Positions 50,163-59,371 of a stretch of DNA of 64,000 nucleotides are shown here, piece after piece (the stretch's first letter is position 1; each line of letters opens with the position of its first letter). Location: assembly GCF_000227685.2 (NCBI RefSeq), contig NZ_CP007029.1:3322501-3386500 (forward strand). Reading direction: 5' to 3'. The notes under the pieces were generated by a model that was given only the letters and a program-made list of their open reading frames with translations, did not search any database and was not told the origin of the DNA. Source of the DNA: Thioalkalivibrio paradoxus ARh 1 (GTDB lineage: Bacteria; Pseudomonadota; Gammaproteobacteria; Ectothiorhodospirales; Ectothiorhodospiraceae). Position numbers and translations under genes: made by a program.

Positions 50163-50824
50163 GGCCCGACCGGAACCGGCAGCACCAGCCGCTCGTAGTC
50201 CTGGATGTCTGCGGCGGCTTGCGCGCGGATGTCGTCCATCGCCGCGCGCTGGCGCTGCTGAAACGCTTGCTCCTGCGCGATGCGTCGGTCCAGATCAGCG
50301 AGTTCGCGGCGGTAGCGTTCGCGATTCTCGGGGCTCGCACGCGGATCGTCGAGCTGGGCGGCGATGCGGTCCCGTTCACGCTGCAGGGTCGCTTCCTGAT
50401 TCGCGCTGAGCGCAAGCGTGTTGGCGACCAGCGCGAGCCTCCGGTCACGCTGTTCGATGATTTCGTCGACACTCGCAAAGGCATGGTGCAACTGGCGGAC
50501 CCGGGCATTAAGCGCCCTGCCCTCCTCGATTCGGCGCGCCTGTTCTTGCTCCCGCCGTTGCATCTCGATTCGCTCCCGCTCGCGCTCGACTTCCTGGCGT
50601 TCCCGCTCCTCGGGTGTCATCGGAGCCGGCAACACGTCCCGCTCGATCCCGTGACGGTCGAGCACTCTGCGCTCGCGGTGGGCCGTTTCCGGTGGCGGCG
50701 TGGTCGTGAAATGCACGACCCCTGCGTCGTCCACCCAGCGGTAGATCTGCGCATCGACCAGCGAGGGCACCAGCAGCCATGGAACTAGAAGCCAGGCTTT
50801 GCGTATCGTCTGTGCGATGTCCAT
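50159..50824 (-). CDS. DUF4124 exported coiled-coil protein
   Basis: 221 residues. Signal peptide (WLLVPWLLVPSLVDA, ending about residue 25), a DUF4124 domain (IYRWVDDAGVVHFTTTPPPE, about 27-46), then a long Arg/Glu/Gln-rich helix with heptad character (about 70-210) broken around residue 125. The function is unknown; DUF4124 proteins are periplasmic and common in gammaproteobacteria. The predicted ATG (50824) lies eight bases past the start of the divergent TauE/SafE gene, so the two 5' ends overlap. Confidence 0.82.
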   Translation of the reverse strand: MDIAQTIRKAWLLVPWLLVPSLVDAQIYRWVDDAGVVHFTTTPPPETAHRERRVLDRHGIERDVLPAPMTPEERERQEVERERERIEMQRREQEQARRIEEGRALNARVRQLHHAFASVDEIIEQRDRRLALVANTLALSANQEATLQRERDRIAAQLDDPRASPENRERYRRELADLDRRIAQEQAFQQRQRAAMDDIRAQAAADIQDYERLVLPVPVGP

Positions 50825-51578
50825 CCTCGATCACCTTGGTCTGATCCTGATCGCGCTGGTCGCCAACGGCCTTTCGGCTCTGGCCGGTGGCGGTGCCGGG
50901 CTGTTGCAACTGCCGGCGCTGATCTTCCTGGGGTTGCCGTTCCCGGTGGCGCTGGCGACCCACAAGATCGCGTCGGTCGCGCTGGGTGCCGGCGCCAGCG
51001 TCCGCCACCTCAAGGAAAACACATTCGACGCAGGGCGACTAGTACTGATCCTCGCCGCCGGATTACCCGGGGTGATCATCGGCGCATTGCTGGTGCTCGA
51101 GATTCCGCCTCGGGCCGGCGAGATCGCGCTCGGACTCCTGACCATCGGCCTGGGCTGGTACTCCTGGCGGCGCCCGCAGCTCGGCCAGGCGACTGTCACA
51201 GTCACCAGCGACTGGACCCATGCCACGACCGGCGCGCTGGGCCTGTTCCTGATCGGCGTCCTGAACGGCTCGCTGACCTCGGGCACCGGGCTGATGGTCA
51301 CGCTCTGGCTGGTGCGCTGGTACGGCCTGTCGTACACGCAGGCAGTGGCCTACACCCTGGTGCTGGTCGGACTGTTCTGGAACGGGACCGGGGCGCTGGT
51401 GCTCGGTACGCTCGGAGAGGTGCGCTGGGACTGGCTTCCGGCGCTGCTGATCGGCAGCTTCGCAGGCGGATACCTGGGCGCCAGTCTCGCGCATCGCTAC
51501 GGCAATCGGCTGGTCAAGCGGGTGTTCGAGATCGTGACGGTACTGACCGGCATCGCGCTGCTGCTTCCGGGTCCCTAG
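50817..51578 (+). CDS. TauE/SafE-family membrane exporter (UPF0721)
   Basis: 253 residues with about eight hydrophobic helices (LGLILIALVANGLSALAGGGAGLL, VLILAAGLPGVIIGALLVL, and the later VVAYTLVLVGLFWNGTG-type segments). The family exports sulfite or organosulfur anions in several bacteria, which would suit a sulfur oxidiser; the substrate is not shown by the sequence. ATG 50817 is preferred. The start overlaps the DUF4124 start region on the opposite strand. Confidence 0.88.
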   Translation: MSILDHLGLILIALVANGLSALAGGGAGLLQLPALIFLGLPFPVALATHKIASVALGAGASVRHLKENTFDAGRLVLILAAGLPGVIIGALLVLEIPPRAGEIALGLLTIGLGWYSWRRPQLGQATVTVTSDWTHATTGALGLFLIGVLNGSLTSGTGLMVTLWLVRWYGLSYTQAVAYTLVLVGLFWNGTGALVLGTLGEVRWDWLPALLIGSFAGGYLGASLAHRYGNRLVKRVFEIVTVLTGIALLLPGP

Positions 51579-51632
51579 GAGCCTGTGAAGCGATGCGGGA
51601 CACTCGGTGCCCACCGAGCACCGCCAGGGACA

Positions 51633-52796
51633 TCAGATCCCCGGCGATTCGGCCCAGCCGAAAAGCCGCCCCGATCCCGCCGGCCCGGTGGCACCTGCGA
51701 GTTCGTCCCACAACGCCCGCGTCTGTGCGGGCAGTTGATCCCATACCCGGTTCAGGGCTTCCTGCCCCGGTCCGAGTTCCAGCCTTGCGCCGACCCGAAA
51801 ATCGCTACCGTTCGGGTCGGTCGACCACTCCCGGGCCGCGGGATCCTCGATGCCGTGCAGAACGATCGCGCCGTCGATGCGCCCGGCTCCGCGGTCGACC
51901 TCGAACACCCCGCCGAGCACGATGATCAGGCCGGAAAAGTCCGGCGCCTGCTCCAGCGACAGCTTGCCCGTGACCACCAGGATCCCCGCACCCCGGACGC
52001 GCCCGGTCAGATGCAAGTCGATCGCCTGTCCGTCGGTCCCGCGGATGACCTGGATGCCCGGGCTTTCGAGGGATCCGAAATCGCCTGGCAGCGGGCCATC
52101 GTACGCCCCCGGTGTCCCGGCAATGCTATCGACCAATGCCCGCAGGCCTTCGGGATCGGACAGGCCGCTGTCCGCGGCGTCGATGCCGCCCGGAAGCCGC
52201 GCCAGCTGGTCGTCTTCCAGTTCCGAGCGCAGCCGTTCCGCGTCGTCGGCGCTCGCGGTCGTGATCGACGGTCCCGCAGCCGCTTCCGGCGATCCATGCA
52301 GAACCCGCAGATCCGGAGCCGTGTACTCTCCCAGCGGGCCGGCGACGGTGACCGGCGCGAGGCGATCCATCGACGCCGCCATCGGCCGGCGGTACCCGAC
52401 GCGGATCTCGCGGGCCGTGAATCCGCCAACCGGCGCACCACGGCTGGCCATCCATACCACGTCACCGTCGAACCGAAGTTCGTCGACGGTCCATTGCAGC
52501 CCCGGGCGCGGCACGCGATCGAGCGTCCCGATGGCCGCGAGCGCGCCCGGCGCGTCGTTCCAGAAATGCCGATGGTTGGGCTCGCCGTCGGTAAACTCCT
52601 CCCACCAGCGCGCCGCCTGTACCCATCCGGCGTCGGCCGCCATGAAGACCTCGGCAACCTGCCGCTGGTTGGCGGCCAGCTGTTCGTTGACTCGTGCAAG
52701 TTCCATGCCGGTCAGCGCCACCAGACTCGCGATCGTGATCAACGACAGCACCACGATCAGCACCAGCCCCCGTTGCCCATCGGCACCCCGTTCCAT
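51633..52796 (-). CDS. PilX-like minor pilin / pilus assembly protein
   Basis: 387 residues. PilX-type N-terminus: a short basic leader ending in RG, then a hydrophobic helix (LVLIVVLSLITIASLVALTG) without the Glu5 of major pilins. A long soluble domain with low cysteine content follows. It is the last gene of a leftward minor pilin set (fimT-, pilE-, pilV-, pilW-like, then this). Minor pilins initiate type IV pilus assembly at the inner membrane and prime the tip. The usual pilY1 tip-adhesin gene is not found next to it. Confidence 0.82.
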   Translation of the reverse strand: MERGADGQRGLVLIVVLSLITIASLVALTGMELARVNEQLAANQRQVAEVFMAADAGWVQAARWWEEFTDGEPNHRHFWNDAPGALAAIGTLDRVPRPGLQWTVDELRFDGDVVWMASRGAPVGGFTAREIRVGYRRPMAASMDRLAPVTVAGPLGEYTAPDLRVLHGSPEAAAGPSITTASADDAERLRSELEDDQLARLPGGIDAADSGLSDPEGLRALVDSIAGTPGAYDGPLPGDFGSLESPGIQVIRGTDGQAIDLHLTGRVRGAGILVVTGKLSLEQAPDFSGLIIVLGGVFEVDRGAGRIDGAIVLHGIEDPAAREWSTDPNGSDFRVGARLELGPGQEALNRVWDQLPAQTRALWDELAGATGPAGSGRLFGWAESPGI

Positions 52797-52808
52797 CGCA
52801 ATGCCTCC

Positions 52809-53435
52809 TCAGTCGGATGAATACTGCTCCAGCACCGCGTTGCGCAGGCCGGCCACGAACTCCAGACGATACGACGCTTCCGGCGCGCCCTGAGGGCTGC
52901 GCAGCACCAGTTCGACCCGCAGCGCCGCCGGGCGGCTCCAGTCCGCAGCACCGTCGGCATCCAGCGCCACTGCGGTCATCGCCTGCACGTGATCGACCAG
53001 TGGCTGGACCTGCGGGGGAACGGCATCGTTGCCGCAGCGCAGCTGCCCGTTGGCGACGCTGTAGACACTGGCGACCCATGGACCGACTTCGCCCAGGCAG
53101 TTCATTCCAGCCTTGCGCACGGTGAAGACCTGCTGGACGGCCTGATTCGGGTCGCCGGGTTCCAGCCCCGAAGAAAGGTCGAGTCCGCCAGTGGCGAGCA
53201 GACCAGCGGGCCGGATATCGCGAATCATGAAGTCGGCCGCGAACCGGAGGTTCTCCTTCAGCGAAGCGACACGATCCTGTTCCCAGGACACCTGGCGCAC
53301 GCTCAGCGTCATCCCGGCGGCCGCTCCGGCCAGCAACAGGCCCAGCGCCATCGCCACCAGCAGCTCGACCAGCGAAAACGCGCGCTGTGGGTTCGCGGGG
53401 CACCCCCTGCGGCCACGGCGGCGGTACCCGTTCAC
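52809..53435 (-). CDS. PilW-like minor pilin
   Basis: 208 residues from GTG 53435, which overlaps the pilV-like stop (GTGA). Prepilin N-terminus with a basic leader and the hydrophobic helix FSLVELLVAMALGLLLAGAA, including Glu5. The residue before the cleavage site is Ala (PQRA), where most prepilins have Gly, so processing by PilD may be weaker. Two cysteines (NCLGEVG and LRCGND) could form a disulfide. Part of the pilV-W-X set. Confidence 0.82.
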   Translation of the reverse strand: MNGYRRRGRRGCPANPQRAFSLVELLVAMALGLLLAGAAAGMTLSVRQVSWEQDRVASLKENLRFAADFMIRDIRPAGLLATGGLDLSSGLEPGDPNQAVQQVFTVRKAGMNCLGEVGPWVASVYSVANGQLRCGNDAVPPQVQPLVDHVQAMTAVALDADGAADWSRPAALRVELVLRSPQGAPEASYRLEFVAGLRNAVLEQYSSD

Positions 53436-53962
53436 GGCAGCGTCTCGGGCGGCAGGGTGAGGACATAGTCGAACGCACTGCGCCCGCCGGTCGCATCGTC
53501 GAAGCGCGTCTCCGCCCATGACACGGTGATCCGATGCCGATCGCCGTCACGGTCCACGGCGACCTGCAAATCGGGCAGGCAGACATGGCCATCGTCGGTC
53601 CCGCAGGAACGCTGCTCCTGCCAGTCCGCCAGCCAGTCGGTCTGGACCTGGCCATTGGCGACGCCCAGCCACAACCGCTCCGCGATGTCGATCGCGAAGA
53701 CGCTGGCGACGGTGCGCTGGTAGGACGAATGGGTCGCCTGCAGCGTGCCCAACTGCAGCACGGCCAACCCCAGAAGCCCGAACGCGAACACCAGCAGTGC
53801 GATCAGCACTTCGATCAGCGTGAAGCCGCGGCGCGATCGGGAAACCGGCAGGATGGGGCATCGTGGCGCCGCCGAGGCAGGCCGCGGGGGCTTCGCGCCG
53901 CGCGCACACCGTAATCCGCCACGTACTGGCGCCGCAGGGATCGCCCGGCCCGACCGACGCAT
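53432..53962 (-). CDS. PilV-like minor pilin with unusually long leader
   Basis: 176 residues. Prepilin motif RRG-FTLIEVLIALLVFAFGLLGLA with Glu5. The first in-frame start codon is ATG 53962, which gives a 46-residue basic leader where 6-20 is usual; no closer ATG, GTG or TTG exists in frame. Either the leader is really long or the true start is non-canonical. Cysteines in RSCGTDDGHVCLPD may pair. Coupled to the pilW-like gene downstream. Confidence 0.8.
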   Translation of the reverse strand: MRRSGRAIPAAPVRGGLRCARGAKPPRPASAAPRCPILPVSRSRRGFTLIEVLIALLVFAFGLLGLAVLQLGTLQATHSSYQRTVASVFAIDIAERLWLGVANGQVQTDWLADWQEQRSCGTDDGHVCLPDLQVAVDRDGDRHRITVSWAETRFDDATGGRSAFDYVLTLPPETLP

Positions 53963-53973
53963 GCCGCAGCCCG

Positions 53974-54408
53974 TCACCAGCAGGAGGCCCCGGGATGGCC
54001 CGATGCCGTCCGTTGTCCGCGCTGATCCAGTTCCAGCCAGGCACAGTTGCCAGCGTCGGCCGCCTGCGGTCCGATCGGAACGGCGCGAAGACGGTAGGCG
54101 AGCGCAGCACGCGGCTCCGGCTCGATCAGCCGGTAATGCCCGTCCGGCGAGGTGTCGGGGATCGCGCAGTCGGGATGCAGATAGCTGCCGTTCAGGGTAT
54201 GACAGCGTTCCAGCCGGTGGGCCGCCTGCAACAGTGCGGCCCGGGCATCCGCGCGCTGCGCCTTCAGCACCGTGTCGCGGTAGGACGGCCAGGCGATGGC
54301 CGCCAGCAGCGCGAGCACGGCGATCACCACCAGCAGTTCCACCAGGCTGAACCCTCGTGCCGCGCCGCGGTGGCGCCGCCGGATCTCCGGAGCCCGGCGC
54401 GCGGTCAT
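53974..54408 (-). CDS. PilE-like type IV pilin
   Basis: 144 residues. Prepilin leader ending ARG, then FSLVELLVVIAVLALLAAIA with Glu5, an amphipathic helix, and a short globular domain with two cysteine pairs (RCHTLNGSYLHPDC and NCAW with the terminal CW). This is the PilE minor pilin pattern. The ATG overlaps the stop of the upstream fimT-like gene (ATGA). Confidence 0.88.
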   Translation of the reverse strand: MTARRAPEIRRRHRGAARGFSLVELLVVIAVLALLAAIAWPSYRDTVLKAQRADARAALLQAAHRLERCHTLNGSYLHPDCAIPDTSPDGHYRLIEPEPRAALAYRLRAVPIGPQAADAGNCAWLELDQRGQRTASGHPGASCW

Positions 54409-54926
54409 GCGCAGCCTTCATGCTGCAGGCGCGGGCGGCCGGTGCGGCTGATCACGATCTGGCGGCCCGCGCGCGCGCCGCAGACGCTCAGCGTCCCCAT
54501 CTGCAGCGCGCCGTTCGCGCGCCGCGTGGCGCCCAGACCGACATAGGAGACGTAGCGCCGCACCGGGCCGTTGCCGCTGATCGCGATACTGCCGGCCACC
54601 GCCTGCCCGACGGCCAACAGGGGGTCGCCTTCGTCCCGCGCCCCGGTTCCAGCAGTGTCGACGAACACGATCCAGCCCTGCTCCCAGCCGCCATTGGCTG
54701 CGCAGGTCGTGCCGTCCGCGCTGTTGCACAGCGTGACCCGGGCGTTGCGCCGGATCGCCTCCGAACGCGTGAAATGGAGTGCGGAGACGAGCCGATTGGT
54801 CGCGCTGACCAGACGCGCGTCGTCGGCCCAGTTCCCGAACCTGGGCACGCCCAGGGTCAGCAGCACACCGAGCACCGCAATCGTGACGAGGAGTTCTACC
54901 AGGGTAAGGCCCGCTTCCCTGCGCAT
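54405..54926 (-). CDS. FimT/GspH-like pseudopilin
   Basis: 173 residues, first gene of the pilin set. Very short leader (MRREAG), then LTLVELLVTIAVLGVLLTLG with Glu5, followed by the GspH/FimT domain (LHFTRSEAIRRNARVTLC, GGWEQGWIVFVD) and cysteines near residue 67 and the C-terminus. FimT-type pilins are tied to DNA binding during transformation in some species, which would fit dprA and comF here. No pilus motor or secretin genes are in the window. Confidence 0.88.
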   Translation of the reverse strand: MRREAGLTLVELLVTIAVLGVLLTLGVPRFGNWADDARLVSATNRLVSALHFTRSEAIRRNARVTLCNSADGTTCAANGGWEQGWIVFVDTAGTGARDEGDPLLAVGQAVAGSIAISGNGPVRRYVSYVGLGATRRANGALQMGTLSVCGARAGRQIVISRTGRPRLQHEGCA

Positions 54927-55153
54927 CGTTGGCCTCCATCCATGAGGCTTGAAACCGCTACCGATTCAGAATAGCGCGCGCCCGACACGAAGTGAAGGCC
55001 GCGTGCGGTTCCGGTGTCACCGCGTCGATGGCGCAGGAAGCAGGCGCTGGTGCTTGCGCCCCGTCCCCGGACCGGCGCACTCGTCCCGGCAGATCATCCT
55101 GCGCCCGGGGGGGAACCCCGGGTCACGACGCATCGACGGCGGGCGCGGGCTTC

Positions 55154-56971
55154 TCAGGCGCTGGCCCGAGCCGCGCGCTTGCGCTCGTGCTCGAGCAGGA
55201 ATTTCTTGCGGATGCGGATGTTCTCGGGTGTGACTTCGACGAGCTCGTCTTCATCGATGAATTCGATCGCCTGCTCCAGCGTCATCCGGATCGGCGGCGT
55301 CAGCAGGATGTTCTCGTCGGAGCCGGATGCGCGGATGTTGGTGAGCTGCTTGGCCTTCAGCGGGTTCACCACGAGGTCGTTGTCGCGCGAGTGGATGCCG
55401 ATCACCATGCCCTCGTAGACATCCTCGCCCGGGCCGATGAACAGACGCCCGCGGTCCTGCAGGTTGAACAGCGCGTATCCGAGTGCCTTGCCGGCACCGT
55501 TGGCGATCAGCACCCCGTTGTTGCGCGCGCCGATCGCGCCCGCGCGGTACGGTCCGTAGTGCTCGAACACGTGATGGAGAATGCCGGTGCCCGAGGTCGT
55601 GGTCAGGAACTCGGTCTGGAAACCGATCAGTCCGCGCGAGGGCATCACGTAGTCCAGCCGCACGCGGCCCTTGCCGTCGGGCACCATATCCTGCAGTTCG
55701 CCACGGCGGGTGCCCAGCGCCTCCATCACCGCACCCTGGTGCGCCTCCTCGATGTCGATCGCGACCCGTTCGTAGGGTTCGCAGATCTCGCCCTCGATCT
55801 CGCGCAGCACCACCTCGGGGCGGGACACACCGAGCTCGTAGCCCTCGCGCCGCATGTTCTCGATCAGAATGCCGAGGTGCAGCTCGCCGCGTCCGGAGAC
55901 CTTGAACTTGTCGGCGTCGTCGGTTTCCTCCACGCGCAGCGCGACGTTGTGCTTGAGCTCCTCGAGCAGACGGTCGCGCAGCACGCGCGAGGTCACGTAC
56001 TTGCCCTCGCGGCCCGCGAACGGCGAGGTGTTCACCTGGAAAGTCATGCTGACGGTGGGCTCGTCGACGGTCAGCGGCGGCAGCCCTTCGGCGCATGCCG
56101 GGTCGCAGAGCGTGTCCGAAATGTAGAGCTCGTCCATCCCGGTGAAGGTGATGATGTCGCCGGCCGCCGCCTCCGCCACCTCGATTCGCTGCAGCCCGTG
56201 GAAGCCCATGATCTGCAGCACGCGCCCGTTGCGGACATGGCCGGCGCGGTCGACCACTTTGACCGGGGTGTTGCTGCGAATGCGGCCACGGCGGATCCGG
56301 CCGATGCCGATCAGACCCTGGTAGCTGTTGTAGTCCAGCGACGAGACCTGCATCTGGAACGGGCCGGCCTCATCGACGTCCGGCGGCGGCACGCGCTCGA
56401 CGATGGTCTCGAACAGACAGTTCATGTCGCCTGCGCGAACGTCCGGTTCGAGGCCTGCATAACCCTGCAGCGCAGATGCGTAGACGATGGGGAAGTCCAG
56501 CTGCTCGTCGGTCGCGCCAAGGCGGTCGAACAGGTCGAAGACCTGGTCGATGACCCAGTCCGGACGGGCGCCGGGCCGATCGATCTTGTTCACCACCACG
56601 ATGGGTTTGAACCCCATCGCGAAGGCCTTCGATGTCACGAAGCGGGTCTGCGGCATCGGGCCGTCGACCGCGTCGACCAGCAGCAGCACCGAATCGACCA
56701 TCGACAGCACTCGCTCGACCTCGCCACCGAAGTCCGCGTGCCCCGGCGTGTCGACGATGTTGATCCGGTAGTCCTGCCAGCGGATCGCGGTGTTCTTCGC
56801 GAGGATGGTGATGCCGCGTTCCTTCTCGATGGCATTGGAATCCATCACGCGCTCGCCCTGCTCGGTACGGGCGTCGAGGGTGCCGGACTGGCGCAGCAAC
56901 TGGTCGACGAGAGTGGTCTTGCCATGATCGACGTGGGCGATGATGGCGATATTGCGAAGGTTCGCGGTCAT
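55154..56971 (-). CDS. typA: Translational GTPase TypA/BipA
   Basis: 605 residues. G domain with the P-loop [10 protein letters not shown], the switch [12 protein letters not shown] and [11 protein letters not shown]; then domain II, EF-G-like domains III/V and the TypA-specific C-terminus ([19 protein letters not shown]). It binds ribosomes and supports 50S maturation at low temperature or stress. It is the third gene of speA-ycgL-typA, separated by about 110 bases from ycgL. Confidence 0.97.
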   Translation of the reverse strand: MTANLRNIAIIAHVDHGKTTLVDQLLRQSGTLDARTEQGERVMDSNAIEKERGITILAKNTAIRWQDYRINIVDTPGHADFGGEVERVLSMVDSVLLLVDAVDGPMPQTRFVTSKAFAMGFKPIVVVNKIDRPGARPDWVIDQVFDLFDRLGATDEQLDFPIVYASALQGYAGLEPDVRAGDMNCLFETIVERVPPPDVDEAGPFQMQVSSLDYNSYQGLIGIGRIRRGRIRSNTPVKVVDRAGHVRNGRVLQIMGFHGLQRIEVAEAAAGDIITFTGMDELYISDTLCDPACAEGLPPLTVDEPTVSMTFQVNTSPFAGREGKYVTSRVLRDRLLEELKHNVALRVEETDDADKFKVSGRGELHLGILIENMRREGYELGVSRPEVVLREIEGEICEPYERVAIDIEEAHQGAVMEALGTRRGELQDMVPDGKGRVRLDYVMPSRGLIGFQTEFLTTTSGTGILHHVFEHYGPYRAGAIGARNNGVLIANGAGKALGYALFNLQDRGRLFIGPGEDVYEGMVIGIHSRDNDLVVNPLKAKQLTNIRASGSDENILLTPPIRMTLEQAIEFIDEDELVEVTPENIRIRKKFLLEHERKRAARASA

Positions 56972-57080
56972 GCGGGGCGGACTCGAAAGAGAAAAGGGCG
57001 CGGATTATACCCGTTTCCCGCTGTCGCTGCCGCGCAAATCCCCGCTCGCGCTCCGCCGAAACCGCGGCAGGAGCGGTCGA

Positions 57081-57320
57081 TCATTCCTCCGGCGGCGGCA
57101 GCTGCAGGTGAAAGCCCTTGGACTCGAGGTTGGCGAGCACGGTCGCGGTGTCCTCCTGCGCGAGACGCCGCTCGGGGGGCAGATCGAACGCGAGCGCGAA
57201 CTCGAGCCGGCCGAGCGCGTCGAGCAGCGCCTGCGGGACACCGGCGAAGTCATCGCGTCGCGGCAGATACACGTAGGTGCCGGGTCTGCGGCTGCTGTGA
57301 TAGACGTAACAGTGCACCAC
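57081..57320 (-). CDS. ycgL: YcgL-domain protein
   Basis: 79 residues. Family blocks YVYHSSRRPGTYVYLPRRDDF and the closing GFHLQLPPPEE match YcgL of E. coli. The function is unknown. It lies six bases after the speA stop codon, so it is cotranscribed with arginine decarboxylase. Confidence 0.9.
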   Translation of the reverse strand: MVHCYVYHSSRRPGTYVYLPRRDDFAGVPQALLDALGRLEFALAFDLPPERRLAQEDTATVLANLESKGFHLQLPPPEE

Positions 57321-57325
57321 GCGGT

Positions 57326-59209
57326 TCAGTCCTCGAGATAGGTGTAGCCGGTCAGGCCGTGTTCGAGTTCCGAGAGCAGCGCCCCGGCCTCGGCGCCGCG
57401 CAGGCCGATCGCGTAGATCTTGTCGCGGTAGGCCCGGCGCAGCGCGTCGGGTTCGAAATGCACATAGCGCAACAGTTCGTCGACGGTATCGCCGCGTTCC
57501 GGGTCGAGCAGCCGGTAGCCACCGTCCTCGGTGAGCTCGACGTTGATCGAATCGGTGTCGCCGAACAGGTTGTGCAGGTCGCCGAGGATCTCCTGGTAGG
57601 CCCCGACTAGGAAAATCCCGAGGAAATACTCCTCGCCGTCGCGCCAGGGATGCAGCGCCAGCGTGCTGGTGGTCGTTTCGCCCTCGACGTAGCGGTCGAC
57701 ATGCCCGTCCGAGTCGCAGGTCAGATCCTGCAGCACCGCCCGGCGCGCGGGCGGCTCGTCGAGACGGTGCAGCGGCAGCACGGGAAACACCTGGTCGATC
57801 GCCCAGGCATCCGGGATCGACTGAAACACCGAAAAATTGCAGAAGTACTTGTCTGCGAGCTTGTCGACCAGTTCGGTTCGGATCTCGCCGGGCAGCGTGG
57901 CACCCTCCCGTTGCAGCAGCCGCTGGCAGATCACGAAATACAGCTCTTCGGCGCGGGCACGGTCCTCCAACGACAGCAGGCCACGAGCGAAGCGCGCCTG
58001 CGACTCGGAGAGCCCGTACGCGGCATCGTGATAGATCTCCGAGGCCGGGCGGCGATCATCTTCGAGCAGAGCGCGCATATCGGCCAGCACCGAAGGTTCG
58101 CCAGGCTCCGCGGCAGCCGGCGCCGTCGCTCCGGGCGCGCGTTCGCAGTCGATCACGTTGGTGATCAGCACCGCGTGATGCGCGGTCATCGCGCGGCCGG
58201 ACTCGGTAAAGATCTCGGGCATCGGCCGATGCTGATCGCGGCAGATCTGCGCCAGCGGGCGCAGGATGTTCAGCGCATACTCCTCGACCGAGTAATTCAT
58301 CGAACAGTCGTTGCGCGAGCGCGTGCCCTCGTAGTCGACCCCGAGGCCGCCGCCGACATCGACCACCTGCAGCTGCGCACCGGCGTCGTTCAGCGCCGCG
58401 AAGTAGTGTGCGGCCTCGCCCATGCCGGCCTGGATATCCCGGATGTTCGCGATCTGCGACCCCATGTGGAAATGCAGCAGCTGCAGCTGCGCCAGCCAAT
58501 CCATCTCCCGGAGCCGTTCCAGCAGGTGCAACACATCGGCCGCGGACAGGCCGAACTTGGCCTTCTCGCCTCCCGTGTTCTGCCATTTCCCCTTGCCGAT
58601 CGACGCCAGACGCACGCGCAGGCCGAGCAGCGGCGCAATCCCCATGTCCGCCGACTGACGGATGACTTCCTCGAGCTCCGAAGGCTTCTCGACGACGATG
58701 TAGACCCGGTGCCCAAGCCGCCGCCCGATCAGCGCGAGGCGCACGTACTCGCGGTCCTTGTAGCCATTGCAGACGATCACCGCGCCCGCCGGGGCGAGCG
58801 CCAGCACCGCCATCAATTCGGGCTTGGAACCTGCCTCCAGGCCCACCCGGGCGCCGGGCTCGGACAGGATGCGCCGCATCACGGAATGCTGCTGGTTGAC
58901 CTTGATCGGGTAGATCGCGGTATAGCCGCCGTCGTAGTCGAGTTCTTCCGCCGCCCGGGCGAAGGCCTGGGTCAGGCGCTGCACCCGCGAACCGAGGATG
59001 TCCTGGAAACGCACCAGCACCGGCGGGCCGATGTGCTCCTGACGCAGGCGCTGCGCCAATTCGAACAGGTCGACACCGGGGTGTTCGGGCCAGTCCGGGC
59101 GGCGCATCACCACATGGCCGCGATCGTTGATATCGAAGAAACCGCCGTTCCAGTGCTCGATGCTGTAGGCGCGTCGCGCCTGCTCCAGCGTCCAGTCGGA
59201 TTCGTTCAT
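57326..59209 (-). CDS. speA: Biosynthetic arginine decarboxylase
   Basis: 627 residues, normal length for SpeA. It makes agmatine from arginine, the first step of the ADC route to putrescine and spermidine. The PLP lysine is in AIYPIKVNQQHSVM, the phosphate loop is VGGGLGVDYEGTRS, and the catalytic cysteine is in the C-terminal LHPWRDGEEYFLGIFLVGAYQ region of the alanine-racemase-fold enzymes. ATG 59209 follows GGGGAG. It is divergent from speE. Confidence 0.97.
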   Translation of the reverse strand: MNESDWTLEQARRAYSIEHWNGGFFDINDRGHVVMRRPDWPEHPGVDLFELAQRLRQEHIGPPVLVRFQDILGSRVQRLTQAFARAAEELDYDGGYTAIYPIKVNQQHSVMRRILSEPGARVGLEAGSKPELMAVLALAPAGAVIVCNGYKDREYVRLALIGRRLGHRVYIVVEKPSELEEVIRQSADMGIAPLLGLRVRLASIGKGKWQNTGGEKAKFGLSAADVLHLLERLREMDWLAQLQLLHFHMGSQIANIRDIQAGMGEAAHYFAALNDAGAQLQVVDVGGGLGVDYEGTRSRNDCSMNYSVEEYALNILRPLAQICRDQHRPMPEIFTESGRAMTAHHAVLITNVIDCERAPGATAPAAAEPGEPSVLADMRALLEDDRRPASEIYHDAAYGLSESQARFARGLLSLEDRARAEELYFVICQRLLQREGATLPGEIRTELVDKLADKYFCNFSVFQSIPDAWAIDQVFPVLPLHRLDEPPARRAVLQDLTCDSDGHVDRYVEGETTTSTLALHPWRDGEEYFLGIFLVGAYQEILGDLHNLFGDTDSINVELTEDGGYRLLDPERGDTVDELLRYVHFEPDALRRAYRDKIYAIGLRGAEAGALLSELEHGLTGYTYLED

Positions 59210-59371
59210 GCATGCTCCCCGGGGTATCCCGCGTTCCCTCTTCCCGACCTTCGCCCGCCGGCAACGGGCACCTGCCGTTCCCGGCCCCGGCCCGATCCGC
59301 CAGACCAGGGGGTGAGGGGCCGGCGTCGAAACCGTATCATACGCGCCACCCACCGCCGGAGCCCGCAGACG

